A DNA stretch of 64,000 bases from Saccharomycopsis fibuligera x Saccharomycopsis cf. fibuligera (GCA_001936135.1 CP012810.1:4091012-4155011), one strand, 5' to 3'. Counted from the first letter of the stretch, positions 1-11,090 are shown. A program made the numbers and translations. The notes: a model not told the origin generated them from the letters alone.

Positions 1-1132
1 TTTGAACAAATTCTACGGAATATTTGGATTGGTGATTGAGTTGAGAGTCACTATTGGCGTATTCATCATCTTCATTTATGGTTTCAATTGCAATTTTTCT
101 ATCATCAGTAGGGCTTTTATTACCATTTCTATTGTTGTACTCGGAATCATTAGCAGGATGTAGCACATAAACCCCTCTAACTTTACCAAATCCACTTGCT
201 AATTTAAAAACACTCAATGATGTAGTTATACCAATATTGAGCGGAGGCAAATTCATAATCAAAATGGAATATGTTGGTGATAACGTTGTGACTTGAAAAG
301 ATGAGGTAAATTCCAACAAGCGCAAATCAGCTTTGTCAACAAGAGTAGGCTGATTCTGACCTAAAGTTGGGCTAAGTGGATTATTTAACTGCGAGATTTG
401 TTTTTGCGCATTAGAAGCGTAAAGTTGTGGGGTTTGCTGTGATTGTTGTTGTTGGCGCTGGTGGTGGTGCTGATGACGCTGTATCTGACCATTGACCACT
501 AAATTATAGTACTCGCTTGGAGAATCAATAACCTGGGGAACGTTTGACCCTATTGAGTAGGTTTGTGATCTAGGCCTAGCGGTATCCATTACAGTATTAG
601 CGAGCAACTGAGGATTTGAAATTCCAGGCATATTTGTATTTGTGTTTGTGTTGTCGCTGTTGGAGAGTGACCCATGATCATTAGTTTGATATTGACTTTG
701 TTCGTATTTTCCAACATTATTAGATTTGTAGTCATAATAGCCACTGCCTTGTGAGACAGATGAGTTAGCTGAGGTGTGGTTACTTTGAGAAACATTGTTG
801 GCCATATTTACCATGACTTGTTGTTGTTGTTGTTGTTGTTGTGGCTGTTGTTGTGGCTGTTGATGTTGTTGTTGTTGTTGTAAATTTGGAGAAGCCGCCA
901 GATGAGGATCAAACGGTAAGTGGTACTGCTTTTCACTTAATGCGTTTGTAGTGGTATAAGATCTTATTCTCGAAAAATCAGGTAGTGCATTATGAGGAAG
1001 CTGAGTGACTTGGTTTGCAGATTGAGACATGTGTTGTATAGAAGGAGGCTGTTGCTGTTGTTGTTGTGACTGCTGCTGTTGTTGTTGTTGTTGTTGTTGT
1101 TGTTGTGACTGTGGTTGTTGTTGCGACTGTGG

Positions 1133-1172
<40 letters not shown>

Positions 1173-2071
1173 GACTGTGGTTGCAACTGTTGTTGCTGGT
1201 TTTGTTGTGACTGTTGTTGCTGTGGAATTTGCAGAACGGGTATTTGCTGCATTGAGGCATGATGTCTCAACTGCTTGTTGTTAGATTCAGCCAACGAATC
1301 TTTAGAAGCCGAGTTGGAAAGAAACGAACCCAAGTCAGTGTTTGCATTCGTACTCCAGATATTAGAGTCAATCCCAAAAAGTGAACCTGACCTTAATCTT
1401 CTGGCACCACCGACCGGGGGCAATGTGGCGTTTGCGGTGGTTGTATTTCCTGTGTTGCCTACGCTGGAAGTGCCCAAGCCGAAAATTTCACTGAAGGGAT
1501 CTCTTGAGGCTGATGTAGCGGCTGGAGTGGAATTGTTGGATCCGGCGGTAGCCAACAAAGGAGAAGTTCTATTCTGTAAATTCAAGTTCGAAGAGGAAGC
1601 ATTTGATGTTGTATTAGGAACGGCTAATGAACTAGAAGAAGCGTTGTTCAAAAAATCAAAATTGAGGGGCGATGAAGGATATGTTGAAGCAGTATTGAAT
1701 CTGGAGGGCAAGGTACCTGCTCTAGCTCTTGTTCTAAAACCCCCCAACTGAGAATTAAGTTTTGAGGCGGAATTCTCTGCGGCGCTTATGTTTGGCAAGT
1801 TGAAAGTTTTCCACAGGTCGTCATTCATGTTATCACCGCTATCTCTGCTTATATTCATGTTGTTGATAGAATTGGCGCTTCCAGGAGGAGTAGATGATTG
1901 ATTAGCGCTAGCGCCGACATTAGGGTTAGCGGCTATTGAGCTGATCTGGTGCTGATGCTGGTGCATTGGCGGGAAACTGATGTTATGCGAATTGTTCTGG
2001 TGACTGATATCAGGAACACCGGAATCCACTGTAGATGAATAGTCAGAAGAAAGATTTATATTGACGTTCAT
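1..2071 (-). CDS. JSN1: JSN1/PUF1-like Pumilio-family RNA-binding protein, N-terminal part (truncated by window edge)
   Basis: Reading leftward from the ATG at 2071-2069 the frame stays open to the window edge, giving about 690 residues without a stop. The product is low-complexity: an Asn/Ser-rich start, a basic segment FRTRARAGTLPSRF, a second conserved-looking segment RRLRSGSLFGID, then several long glutamine runs coded by the CAA/CAG tracts at about 830-880 and 1050-1235. Near residues 595-650 a segment beginning SILIMNLPPLNIG reads like the degenerate RRM that precedes the PUF repeats in yeast Jsn1 and Puf2. The PUF repeats themselves would lie outside the window. Jsn1 binds mRNAs of membrane-associated proteins and helps recruit Arp2/3 to mitochondria; that role is taken from the family. 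The choice between JSN1 and PUF2 is uncertain. The unusual length of the glutamine runs suggests polymorphic repeat length. Confidence 0.68.
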
Positions 2072-2955
2072 TCAAGGGCAGTTTGAGGATGGAAGGCGAG
2101 TGACTAGGGCGAAGGAAAGAGAAGAGGCGAGAATAAAGAAACAGGAAAAGAAGGAAAGGAAGTGGAGGAAAAATGAAAAGCAGGAAAGGAAAGGGAAAAA
2201 AATAAAGAATAAAAAATAAAAAATAAAAGCCAGGAGGACACACAGGAGGCAGTGGCAGCGGATGCGTGAAGCACGAGAGTTGAGATGTCGGGTTGTTTTT
2301 ACCGGCAACACAAGAACTGAATTGAAGACGAGCAGTAGAGTATATGGAAGGAAGAGGACAAGAAAGAAAATAGGAGGCAAAGGCCAGAAGAAGAATATGG
2401 TCCTGATGCTGCTGCTGCTGTTGTTGTTGTGGACAGCTGACGAAGGCGTGTATTATAGTTATGGTTGTATTTGTGATTATTTTTTGTAATTAATTAAAGA
2501 ATTGGAATGCGGAAAAGTACAGTCTTTAGAAACCACAGCGGGACGCTTACCTAATTAGCAGATGCTATAGAGCAAAGTGCTGCCAGTGGCCGCCTGGTGG
2601 CTAACCAATTCTAGTGATGCTAAAGGCTTTGCCATGCGGAAGTGTCGCCCAAGTACGGTTAGACGAAGGAGGAGCACTGCGTCGACGCAGCACGATCTAC
2701 AATGTGCTATATACCATATACACTATACACTATACCCTGAACTCCATTCCGCACACCCTCCAGTAACTCTTTATTCTGAATTGAGAACTGCTGAGAAGTC
2801 GTTGAAATCGAGTCTCACCAACTCATTCTCATTTTCGGCTATGGCCAAAGCACACGGAGTGCCAGCACAGCCACGCACCCCACCCAAGACGTGCACCACT
2901 AAACTACTAAACGCACAGCGCGCCGGCCTCCCCAAAATCATCAACGACAGCTGTT

Positions 2956-2986
2956 CAATTGCAGTTGCAATTGCAATTGCAATTGC
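2956..2986. repeat. Hexanucleotide microsatellite (AATTGC)n
   Basis: About five near-perfect copies of the self-complementary-looking unit AATTGC/GCAATT lie in tandem, one of them changed to AGTTGC. The open frame across it gives an IAVAIAIA repeat on either strand and is not a gene. Confidence 0.85.
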
Positions 2987-3634
2987 TTGAGCAGATCTCA
3001 TGGGAGCTCGCTGCTGGCTTTCCCTCATGTTTCCTGTATACTTTTCTATAATCTCAGCTGTCTGTTTCACCAGTGGCAAACCCCACCCTTCTGTTGCGTA
3101 TGCGTCTCCACTGGGTCTACTGGTACACGGATGTTATTTGATGTAAAGCTCCGGAATGTGTCTACTATGCCCACTCCGACTAGCCAACAGAAAGCTAGCT
3201 ACAGCCACGGGGGGCGTTCGCCGCTTGCCTATACTCCAAGACAAAAACCAAAAGTGTTTGGTGTTTTTGTTTTACAGATAGACGAGCAGAAATTCAGCCG
3301 TTTATTTTTGTTTTGTATTTGTGGATTGCACGTCCTCTGGGGGGTTTTCCATGAGCCGCCGCCATGTCTAACTGACCACAGTGAGTAAGTAAGGGCCGAC
3401 GCTTGCGCCCAACAAAAGCACCGGTAAATACATCTAGTCTTTTGCCGCGCCCCTCTCCCTCTGTCTCAGCCTATCGGATCAATCTGGTTGTTTAGAATTC
3501 TTGCTACGTACCTGCTAGAGGCAGCTTATGAGCCATGGCTGAATATGATGTAAGCCGACCAACTTCTTATTTGTTTGTTTTCTTTTGTTGAACAAAAATT
3601 TTTGTTATTATTTCTTAAAAAATTTTCACTTCTC

Positions 3635-3660
3635 TCACGGACCATTCGTAATGTCCGTGA
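3635..3660. promoter_or_regulatory. Perfect 8-bp inverted repeat TCACGGAC-N10-GTCCGTGA
   Basis: The arms match perfectly with a 10-nt spacer, placing a CGG and a CCG half-site 14 nt apart. This geometry is compatible with a dimeric Zn2Cys6 factor or a small hairpin. No gene start lies close on either side (JSN1-like ATG about 1.6 kb away), so function is unknown. Confidence 0.35.
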
Positions 3661-4171
3661 TACAAACTACAAGGTTGATCTAACACATGCACGTGCCCAA
3701 GAAACTCAATCGAATATTGTCCACTAACTCCTGCTAGCGCTATGCTACAATATTGCATACTGCAAAGATCGATTTCGATTACACTACTTGGGATTTGTGT
3801 TTGTGCTGATCTAATCGTTTCACTTCTCCAATGCTATGTGCGATCCATCCATTAGAAGTTTTCCGCATAGTCAAGGGCCAGATTCTGGATTATAGTCACC
3901 AAATTTTTGATTCCGGTCAAAACTCCCCCATACATTAATTTTCATTTTTCGACTTTTGTATGGAAAGCGGAGCCAAATCGTCGGGGCTCCCAACTATCAT
4001 CCCCCCGGTCCCCTACAAATGTCTACTGGTGTCTGAGGTGTTGGGCTTACAGACCAAAGAAAGGCATTTGTTTTCGTGCAGCGCCGCTCAACATGTCTGA
4101 AAATAGAACGTGAACCGCATGTCAATCAAATAATTATTAAAGTCTAGCTCATATACAAAGCTCCTGTTCTT

Positions 4172-4196
4172 TTAGTTTTTTTTCGAAAAAAACTAA
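4172..4196. terminator. A/T hairpin TTAGTTTTTTT / AAAAAAACTAA downstream of transposase gene
   Basis: Two 11-bp arms are separated by T-C-G and lie 60-85 bases beyond the stop codon of the minus-strand transposase gene. The T/A-rich symmetrical sequence could act in 3'-end formation on either strand. Yeast polyadenylation does not need a hairpin, so the role is inferred from position only. Confidence 0.35.
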
Positions 4197-4256
4197 GCCT
4201 TTATTCAGTGAGTCCAAACTAAAAAGAGCTATACACAACAGAGGAAGAAAATGTCT

Positions 4257-6971
4257 TCAGTACTCTCTAGCCAAAAACGTAGTACAAGGACAACCAACTT
4301 CGTTTCCGTCCAAAGAAAGAAAGAAACCATTTATCTTTTCGGCAGGTAGAAATACCAAATTATCCAAATGAGCTTTTCCCTTTCTAGAGATTTGAGCCCC
4401 CAAAACTTCGTTAGTTGCCAAATACCACTTTTCAATGTATTTTGCTTTTATCTCTTGACATAGAACCTTGTAAGTTACAGCATTGCTTTCAGCATTGCTT
4501 TCAGCATCGCTTTCAGCATCGCTCTTGGTGCTTTTCACAAAAAAATGGACAAATACAATCCTGTCTTCAAGTAAAACGTAAGACCCGGATTCGAGAGTAA
4601 AGGAGGAAGGCAATCTCAAGTGGTTGTAAAACTCCAAATGGCACTGCCATTCGTTCTCGTAGTTTGTGATTTCCAAATTATCTTTGTCATACACTTCCAG
4701 CCAAGCAGCGAAAAGTTTATCCAGGACCTCCAGAGAGCAACTTAGTGTTGGTAGTTGAAACCTTTCAATGTCACTGTATTTCGAAAGAGAGCTAATTCCT
4801 GTTTTTTTTCTGAAGGCTGCACGCCATTGGCAGCATGCCACTGTCTGATGTTTTACCAGGGCAAAGCACCGCTCCAATGGAAACGATCCAAGCCCATGGT
4901 AAGCTCCAACATATTCGATTTGCCTCTTGACATGTAAAAGCAGGTGGAGAGGTAATTGTACTAAAGACATTTTACTCTCAGGAATATCAATCTTACTCAG
5001 CCAAGGGTCTCGGTAAGCATCGGCGAACTCCTGGAATAGCAACTTCGGTAGCTCCCCTAGCATTTCCACCTGAAAATCTAAAATATCCGGCCGAGACAAA
5101 ATAAGTTCAATGTAAAAATAATATCCCAAAAGTTTTCGAAAATGATGTGTTCTGTTACTGGCAACAACGTCAGTATTAAGATTGCGATGTGCACTACTAC
5201 CACTATTAACCCGCAACAAGCTGGGGTCAAGACCATCAGCTTTACAGAGTATGATGAACGCTGATGTGGCAAACCCGTACTCTTCAGCAGACATATTGTC
5301 CAGTACATCTGGACTGCGTCCGCATAGCTGAGCACTATTTAGACTCTTGACCACCTTGGCAATCTTCTCTTTAGTAAAAAATTCAAATGATTCTGACAAA
5401 AAGGTTTTACTGTTGTTTTCAAGGAGGAAATGTGACGGTTCTAATATAAGACTATATCTGGAATTGATATTTTGTTGTAGACGGGGGATTGGGTTGATAA
5501 ATTTGTGGTCCCACTCAATAAACGCCTCATTCTTTGCAGTATTAGCCACCTCACCAACACCATCCGGCTGTTCCCCGCAGAGTATTGTGCTTTTCCAAAA
5601 GCTGCTTTTCTTATTTTGGAGACGTTTTCTGTATATTGTACAAAAGCGACACAAATGCGAAGCATGAGAATTGATAAGAGTTAACTTGGCAGTGGCCGGC
5701 ATGTCTGCCAGTATTAAAACTGGTACAACTTTTAAACGATACCTCCCATAACTTCCCTCTTCCTCGATTGCCTCAATTTCATCCATTATAAGGTTGAGGA
5801 TTTCGTGCTCGTGTTTGACTGTATCTGCAGCGGTAATTAGATTGAAACAGTCAGCACTACGAGCACTTGGCGGTATATTAATCACGCGCGCCATCATTGC
5901 GAGAAGCCCACCGCTTTTTTTCATCCTTAGAAGGTTCACATCATCTGAATGTAAGACCATATAGAAAAAAATGGTATTGGGATCTTCGCTTCTTTCAAGC
6001 TCTTGGAATCGTTGGCTTGATTTCCAATAAGTTTCTTGGCGGTACTTTTTTTGTACAAAGTACTCTTTCAAATCCTTATTGTTTAATATTGCCCGTATTA
6101 AATTACTCAAGGGAAAATATGAGTAACTGTTATTGCCCTTTATTGGAAGCATCATTTCATTTGGCACAGAGTTTAAAATTGTATAGGCAGATGTTTTCTT
6201 AAAATACTCATACTGACGATTAAGTTCTTCTAACGTCGTTCCCAACCCCAATTCTTGTGCAACATAAGCGAGCGGCTCTTCTAACTGCATGTTGGAAGGG
6301 TTTGCAAGTATTTTTTTGAAAATAGTTTTGTTCTTCTCTGTATTTCCATACTCCAACTCGGTGGGATCATGTGGCCGTTTACGACATATGGTGGTTGAAT
6401 TGTTGTTAGCATCACTTAGCATATCAAAGAAAAGATAGTCCCTTTCAGTATCAGACTCATCTCCGTTGTCTGGGTCCCCAGAATCACTGTCATTGGAATC
6501 TGGGTCATAAAGGGTGTATTTTTTAAATGGGTTACAAAGTAGTTCTGAATTCAAAAACAAACGAATAGTCTCGGTAGAATCCTCTATCTGATCATGAGTA
6601 ACATTATCAAGCGCTCGTTTATCACTTGAAGGAGTGAAGAGCTCTTTTGGTTTTTTATCAATATAATAATGATATCGTCTGTATGCGTGAATGTTTGATA
6701 AATAAATCTCTAGGTAGCGGTTAAAACCTTCGAACAGCTCGAACTGCTTGACATCGAGATACCTCAAAATCAATGTGTATACCTCCTTAAATGTGAAGCA
6801 ACGAATAGTACCATCTTCTTCCTTTGGCCGATAATTTTTCAACAATTCCAATATAGAATTTACCAGAGTAGATAATCCTGTAACTTTCATGTAAAGCTGG
6901 AATTTTTTGTGGGGCGGCAAGCCAGCCCAAGGGACTAAATTACAGGAAGAAGTTTGGGATTCAGCAGACAT
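4257..6971 (-). CDS. Tnp2/Plavaka-like (CACTA superfamily) DDE transposase, intact
   Basis: The 904-residue frame is uninterrupted. Its core matches the layout of fungal Tnp2/Plavaka transposases: a first acidic motif HSDDVNLL (Asp343/344), then INIPPSAR, then LILADMPATAKL (Asp423) followed by a Cys pair HLCRFC (441, 444), and near residue 690 the block GSFPLERCF that fits the ERxxG-like region holding the catalytic Glu. Residues 158-178 are very acidic. Near the C-terminus Ser-Asp/Asn-Ala-Glu is repeated from a 15-bp tandem DNA repeat (about 4478-4523). An A-run sits directly before the ATG. Family role: cut-and-paste DNA transposition in the nucleus. I found no terminal inverted repeats or second copy in the window, so it may be an autonomous element, a stranded copy or a domesticated gene. 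The family call rests on motif recognition, not a search. Confidence 0.7.
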   Translation of the reverse strand: MSAESQTSSCNLVPWAGLPPHKKFQLYMKVTGLSTLVNSILELLKNYRPKEEDGTIRCFTFKEVYTLILRYLDVKQFELFEGFNRYLEIYLSNIHAYRRYHYYIDKKPKELFTPSSDKRALDNVTHDQIEDSTETIRLFLNSELLCNPFKKYTLYDPDSNDSDSGDPDNGDESDTERDYLFFDMLSDANNNSTTICRKRPHDPTELEYGNTEKNKTIFKKILANPSNMQLEEPLAYVAQELGLGTTLEELNRQYEYFKKTSAYTILNSVPNEMMLPIKGNNSYSYFPLSNLIRAILNNKDLKEYFVQKKYRQETYWKSSQRFQELERSEDPNTIFFYMVLHSDDVNLLRMKKSGGLLAMMARVINIPPSARSADCFNLITAADTVKHEHEILNLIMDEIEAIEEEGSYGRYRLKVVPVLILADMPATAKLTLINSHASHLCRFCTIYRKRLQNKKSSFWKSTILCGEQPDGVGEVANTAKNEAFIEWDHKFINPIPRLQQNINSRYSLILEPSHFLLENNSKTFLSESFEFFTKEKIAKVVKSLNSAQLCGRSPDVLDNMSAEEYGFATSAFIILCKADGLDPSLLRVNSGSSAHRNLNTDVVASNRTHHFRKLLGYYFYIELILSRPDILDFQVEMLGELPKLLFQEFADAYRDPWLSKIDIPESKMSLVQLPLHLLLHVKRQIEYVGAYHGLGSFPLERCFALVKHQTVACCQWRAAFRKKTGISSLSKYSDIERFQLPTLSCSLEVLDKLFAAWLEVYDKDNLEITNYENEWQCHLEFYNHLRLPSSFTLESGSYVLLEDRIVFVHFFVKSTKSDAESDAESNAESNAVTYKVLCQEIKAKYIEKWYLATNEVLGAQISRKGKAHLDNLVFLPAEKINGFFLSLDGNEVGCPCTTFLAREY
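4478..4523 (-). repeat. 15-bp tandem repeat inside the transposase gene
   Basis: Three full copies of a 15-bp unit containing GCTTTCAGCAT, alternating GCATTG and GCATCG, encode a Ser-Asp/Asn-Ala-Glu repeat near the transposase C-terminus. The repeat keeps the frame. Confidence 0.75.
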
Positions 6972-8111
6972 GTCAAAAAAAAAAAAAGGAAACCTCGAAG
7001 AATTGACACCTAGTATGTTGATTCAGTTTTATTAGTGGTTATTATCTTCAGCTACAAGCTATAAAGATAAAAAGGTAACAGTTGTACTTCATATACTAAG
7101 TATTTGTTGTGTGTATGTCTAGACCTAAAATCATTTTACTCTATGCTTGTTGTATGCACAGAAATGCGGATTGGAGCAAACGAGTCTTAGAGTTTTGAGC
7201 TCAACTGTCGATAGAGTCACCTGACTCCTATTAAGAGCAACTTCAATAGCAAACAAAGAGTATCAGGGAATGAAATAGTTTATAGTACTCTCCAGCTCAC
7301 TGAAATCAAATTAATAGTGATCTTTTCCCCGTGGTATTTCGCATATATTCCCTTGTTTTTTTTCTCTATCTCTCTTTCCGATTACTACTATTTTTCTCAT
7401 TTACTATTTCGATACTGTCTTTTTTTCTTTTCCTTTTTTACCGTTCCTGTATCAACACCACCCTTACAAGCTACCTTGGCAAGCAAGCAATCGCACTCCC
7501 AGTTCACGAATAATAAAGTCAATTTATTAATGAAAAGTTTGGGAAATCACAAGCAAATTGTACCGTGGTAGCTTCTGTCCTTTGCAAATCAACTAGAGAT
7601 TATGCTCACCCTTACACCACATTTTACCCAGTTTCGTCTTTGCTATTAATATTATAAGATGATTTGGCATATATACAAAGCATCTCTATACTGCATTATA
7701 GAGTTTCATAGCTATAAGAACGATTAAAAAGTCTGTAAACTCAATTATAAAGTAGCTTTCTAAATGCAGAAAAACGCATGCCTCACATGAGCTAGCATAT
7801 GCACAATAAGCTTGGTTTTCCCTATTTTGCATCGAATGTCGCTCGGTCAACATGCCAGCGGTACCTCCACCCATATGGGGGTGATACACCCCTATTTTGA
7901 GGACCATCGCTTCTAAAAATTATTGAAACTTCAACAATTCTAATGCATATGCATTATTCCAAGAAATTGGTGCCGGTACCGCTAACACGGGAATGACTGA
8001 CGTCTACCCCAAACAAGTGCAACGCATTAAACAATTCTGAAAAATTTGTTCATTACTCAGTTACATTCTATATCATCTAAACTTCCTAGTCCACGCATAA
8101 AAGGCCGCACC
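6972..8111. other. Intergenic region between transposase and STE50
   Basis: This 1.1 kb contains the upstream region of the transposase gene and the 3' flank of STE50. Pyrimidine-rich stretches (7350-7440) give short open frames that I reject. A GC-rich near-palindrome at 7878-7892 stands out and is listed separately. I see no tRNA or other RNA gene. Confidence 0.55.
7878..7892. promoter_or_regulatory. GGGGTG-ATA-CACCCC inverted repeat, next to CCACCCATA
   Basis: Six-base arms flank ATA. Immediately to the left is CCACCCATAT, which resembles part of a Rap1 site (ACACCCATACA). A closely related perfect palindrome occurs at 19011-19026, also beside CCACCCAT. Shared structure at two intergenic sites suggests a protein-binding site, but this is inference. 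Confidence 0.4.
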
Positions 8112-10559
8112 TCAAGCACTGTAGTTACTGTAAAATCCTGTTGTCTCTTCTTCAAACTGATCACTGCTAGGAGAAGCTTCTTCTAGCTGACGAATCATAA
8201 AAGAAGGATACTGTCCGCGATCCTGCATTTCTTTAAAAACTTTGACTGGTTTTTCTTCAGGTCCTAAAATCCGTTCTTTGTCACCGTAACAAATCACAAG
8301 CACGTAGTTGCGCCAATCTTTGTTGTTGATTTTATGTTTCATCATTGCCTTTTGTAGCACTTTATAACATGGGTCATCGTATTTTGCCTTCAATTGTTTT
8401 AATGGTTCTTTCACTGATGTTGGACTGCTAAAATTACTATATGTGCTAGCTGATGATGGTGCAGAAATTGATGTGCCTCCAGGCCCTACGCCGACCACAC
8501 CATTTCCATTACCATTATTGCTACTGGTATTGGCACTATTCATGAAACTGTTCATGTTGTTGCTGTTGCTACCAGCACCCGTGGCTGATTTAATTCCGTT
8601 CCCATTTACAGTGCCCGTATTGTTAGACATGTACAACGACACAGCAGACGGTTGATGTGAAAGCACAGGATGACCTACACCAGTTCCAATGTTGGCAGTG
8701 CTGTTGCTGGTATTAATGGCGCTAATATTGGCTGAGTTTGGAGTCTGTAAGGCGCTTTGTGCTGTTTGGTATGCTGAAGATCCAATTGTAGGTGATGGCG
8801 TGCCTGATATAATATTTTTGTTAAGGGTTAATGAGGATGCTTTGATGCTCGAGTTTGATAGACTTCGATGATGATGCTGTGGCTGCTGTTGCGGTTGTGG
8901 TTGTTGTTGCGGCTGTTGTGGTTGTGGTTGTTGTTGTTGTTGTTGTTGTTGTTGCGGTTGTTGTTGCGGTTGTGGTTGTTGTTGCGATTGTTGTTGCGAT
9001 TGTTGTGATTGTGACTGTGACTGTGACTGTGACTGTGATTGTTGATGTTGATGTGTGGTTGATTCTGGTGTATTTACTGTGCCATCTACTGATACGGTTG
9101 CGGCTGCTTCTTCATCATAGCTCAGCTCCATAGGAGATGACTTCTCATAATCTTTTTTGTCCTTCGTGAATGGATTAACCAAAAGTCGATCTGATGTTTT
9201 CTTTTCTAATCCAAAATATTCGCTATCGTTGCTGAGCAATGTTGTCGGAGCAGAATCTGCTAGTGGGCCGCCAGTGCTGCTGTTGCTGTTTGTGTTATTT
9301 GAAGTTGATATAGAGGAGCCATAAGCGTTAGCATTATCGTTGTTGGTTGTGCTGTCAGGAGTGAGGTTTGCATTACTGTGAATATTACTTGTAAAATTAT
9401 TACCACTTATTGGGGGTTTATTGGACCCGTTAGCCACATTTATGCTATTTCCATTTTCATCAAAACTATCTCTTAAATGGCTTCTCTTGTTGTACAAATT
9501 CTGATTCGACGGCGAGCTCATGTTACGCATTGGCGAACTCAAGTTTGGCGAACTAGTCAAACTCGTCGGCGTAATACTGTTAGTGTTAGCATTTATATTA
9601 GTATTGTTATTGTTGTTGTTGGTGTTGGAGAAGTAACTGGAAGATTCAACTACCGGGGTTTGCAATGTTTTTGACTTTTGGTACTGTTTAACCATAGGAA
9701 CCACATCTTCTTTAAGTCGATAGAAATTTTGATGAAGCTTTTTCAATTCATAATCTAGTCGATCCATTGATTTTTCATGCACTGGCGAGCGAGATGATCC
9801 TCTGCCATTAGTGTTTAAATGCTGTTGCTGATGCTGGTGTTCGGAATCCTGGTTTGCAAGTGCAACTGAATATGTGTCGACAATCTGATCTGCCAAATTA
9901 GCCAAGATCTGCTCAGTGATGGGTATGTATTTGTTATAGTTACTATTATTTGACACATTAGAGTTCAACAATATATCCACCAAATTCTCATCATTGGGCT
10001 GTCTTAGAATATAACTATCCATCAACTGTTCAATGTTTTTTCTCAATATTAACTTGATTTTCAAATCTTTTATTTTCATATCATTATAGTGCTGGTTGTT
10101 TAAATAGGGAAGAATATCTCCGGTGATATTGTTATCTAAAAAAATTCGAGCAATCTCTTGACTTTTGCTTATTCTATCCAAGTCGGGCAAATTTACAAGC
10201 CAGTTATGAACTTCCAATCTTGACCACTCATAAAATTTTTTGTCACTGTTTGGATTGTTTTTGTCGGTGTATTTCGGGGAAGCTGGAGAAAGTGGTTTAA
10301 CGTTTACAATGCGGAGATTGACTGCCTTTTTGGCACTTTCAGCGCCACTACCACTACCACTACCAGATACAGCAGCGAGAAGCGGCTTGGTTGAAGATTT
10401 CCTAAGGGCGAATGAGTTTTTGAATGCGACGTTGTAGTTGTCGTGCTCTTTGTTAGAGGATGCGGTGGAAGAATCAGTCAAGTCCAAGCTGTCGGAGGAG
10501 TTCAAGACGGACTTGTCAAGAAGGAGAGATTCTGGTCTTTTGATGTTTTTTCGATTCAT
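8112..10559 (-). CDS. STE50: Ste50-like MAPK adaptor (SAM and RA domains)
   Basis: The 815-residue protein has a SAM domain at about 108-183 (from KKFYEWSRLEVHNWLVNLP to KIKLILRKNIEQLMDSY) and a Ras-association-like domain at 717-794 near the C-terminus (YKVLQKAMMKHKI, YVLVICYGDKERILG, PSFMIRQLE). This domain pair is that of Ste50, which links the kinase Ste11 to Cdc42, Opy2 and Ras-type signals in the mating, osmotic (HOG) and filamentation MAPK pathways at the plasma membrane. S. cerevisiae Ste50 is 346 residues; this one is more than twice as long because the linker holds Asn/Ser-rich stretches and a long Gln/Pro run followed by His (coded at about 8860-9050). It is divergent from RRP7, sharing a promoter region of about 670 bp. 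The identification is firm; the function of the linker expansion is unknown. Confidence 0.93.
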   Translation of the reverse strand: MNRKNIKRPESLLLDKSVLNSSDSLDLTDSSTASSNKEHDNYNVAFKNSFALRKSSTKPLLAAVSGSGSGSGAESAKKAVNLRIVNVKPLSPASPKYTDKNNPNSDKKFYEWSRLEVHNWLVNLPDLDRISKSQEIARIFLDNNITGDILPYLNNQHYNDMKIKDLKIKLILRKNIEQLMDSYILRQPNDENLVDILLNSNVSNNSNYNKYIPITEQILANLADQIVDTYSVALANQDSEHQHQQQHLNTNGRGSSRSPVHEKSMDRLDYELKKLHQNFYRLKEDVVPMVKQYQKSKTLQTPVVESSSYFSNTNNNNNNTNINANTNSITPTSLTSSPNLSSPMRNMSSPSNQNLYNKRSHLRDSFDENGNSINVANGSNKPPISGNNFTSNIHSNANLTPDSTTNNDNANAYGSSISTSNNTNSNSSTGGPLADSAPTTLLSNDSEYFGLEKKTSDRLLVNPFTKDKKDYEKSSPMELSYDEEAAATVSVDGTVNTPESTTHQHQQSQSQSQSQSQSQQSQQQSQQQPQPQQQPQQQQQQQQQPQPQQPQQQPQPQQQPQHHHRSLSNSSIKASSLTLNKNIISGTPSPTIGSSAYQTAQSALQTPNSANISAINTSNSTANIGTGVGHPVLSHQPSAVSLYMSNNTGTVNGNGIKSATGAGSNSNNMNSFMNSANTSSNNGNGNGVVGVGPGGTSISAPSSASTYSNFSSPTSVKEPLKQLKAKYDDPCYKVLQKAMMKHKINNKDWRNYVLVICYGDKERILGPEEKPVKVFKEMQDRGQYPSFMIRQLEEASPSSDQFEEETTGFYSNYSA

Positions 10560-11090
10560 ACTGTGTGTGATTGCTACTTTATCTTGGAGATGAGAAGCAG
10601 ATAAATGGGAGTAAAGGGGGGGTCAACGAAAGATAATAAAGTCTTGAGTCTGCCCAGCAGATAGAAGAAAGTCTAAAGAAAGACTAGAAGCGCTGCTGTG
10701 GAACCGAAAGCGATAGAAAAAAAGGACAAAAACAGCAAAATGGGAAAAGCCCACCGGAAACGGCAACTAAGGGGCAGCGTAAGATCGTAAGTGAGACAGG
10801 TCAGTAGCTCTTAGGGCGAGCTGAAGCTAGGGATAGCTAAAGAAAACTGAGTAAGCCCCGAGCGATATTTCCCTGGGGAAGAAAGAGTGAAAGATGAGAG
10901 AGCACAGAGTAGTGACACTGAAATCAAAAGACTGGTACTGCGTATCGTATTGTGAAGATACTGGTCGATGTTGCCATTGTGCCCGTGTGGAGGTTATCTT
11001 GGGTTCTTTCTCACTTTCAGTATACTAAAGTAGAGAGAAATCTTGGCCAGAGCTGCTATGGTCACATGATACAACACGTGCACTGTAAAG

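Larger units (their letters stand above)
2072..4256. other. Intergenic region of about 2.2 kb between JSN1-like gene and transposase gene
   Basis: I see no convincing gene. The stretch next to the JSN1-like start (2100-2250) is purine-rich on the + strand and is probably its promoter and leader. A hexamer microsatellite lies at 2956-2986. An inverted repeat TCACGGAC (3635-3642) / GTCCGTGA (3653-3660) and an A/T hairpin (4172-4196) are annotated separately. Short open frames here start at non-ATG codons or are repeat translations. If the neighbouring transposase belongs to a transposon, one of its ends should lie here or just to the left, but I could not identify terminal inverted repeats by eye. 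Confidence 0.6.

Noticed and set aside
1029-1284. Plus-strand frames of poly-Cys and poly-Val opposite the JSN1-like gene
   Set aside because: They are the other frames of the CAA/CAG glutamine tract of the minus-strand gene.
8855-9133. Val/Ala-rich plus-strand frame
   Set aside because: Shadow of the STE50 glutamine-proline tract.
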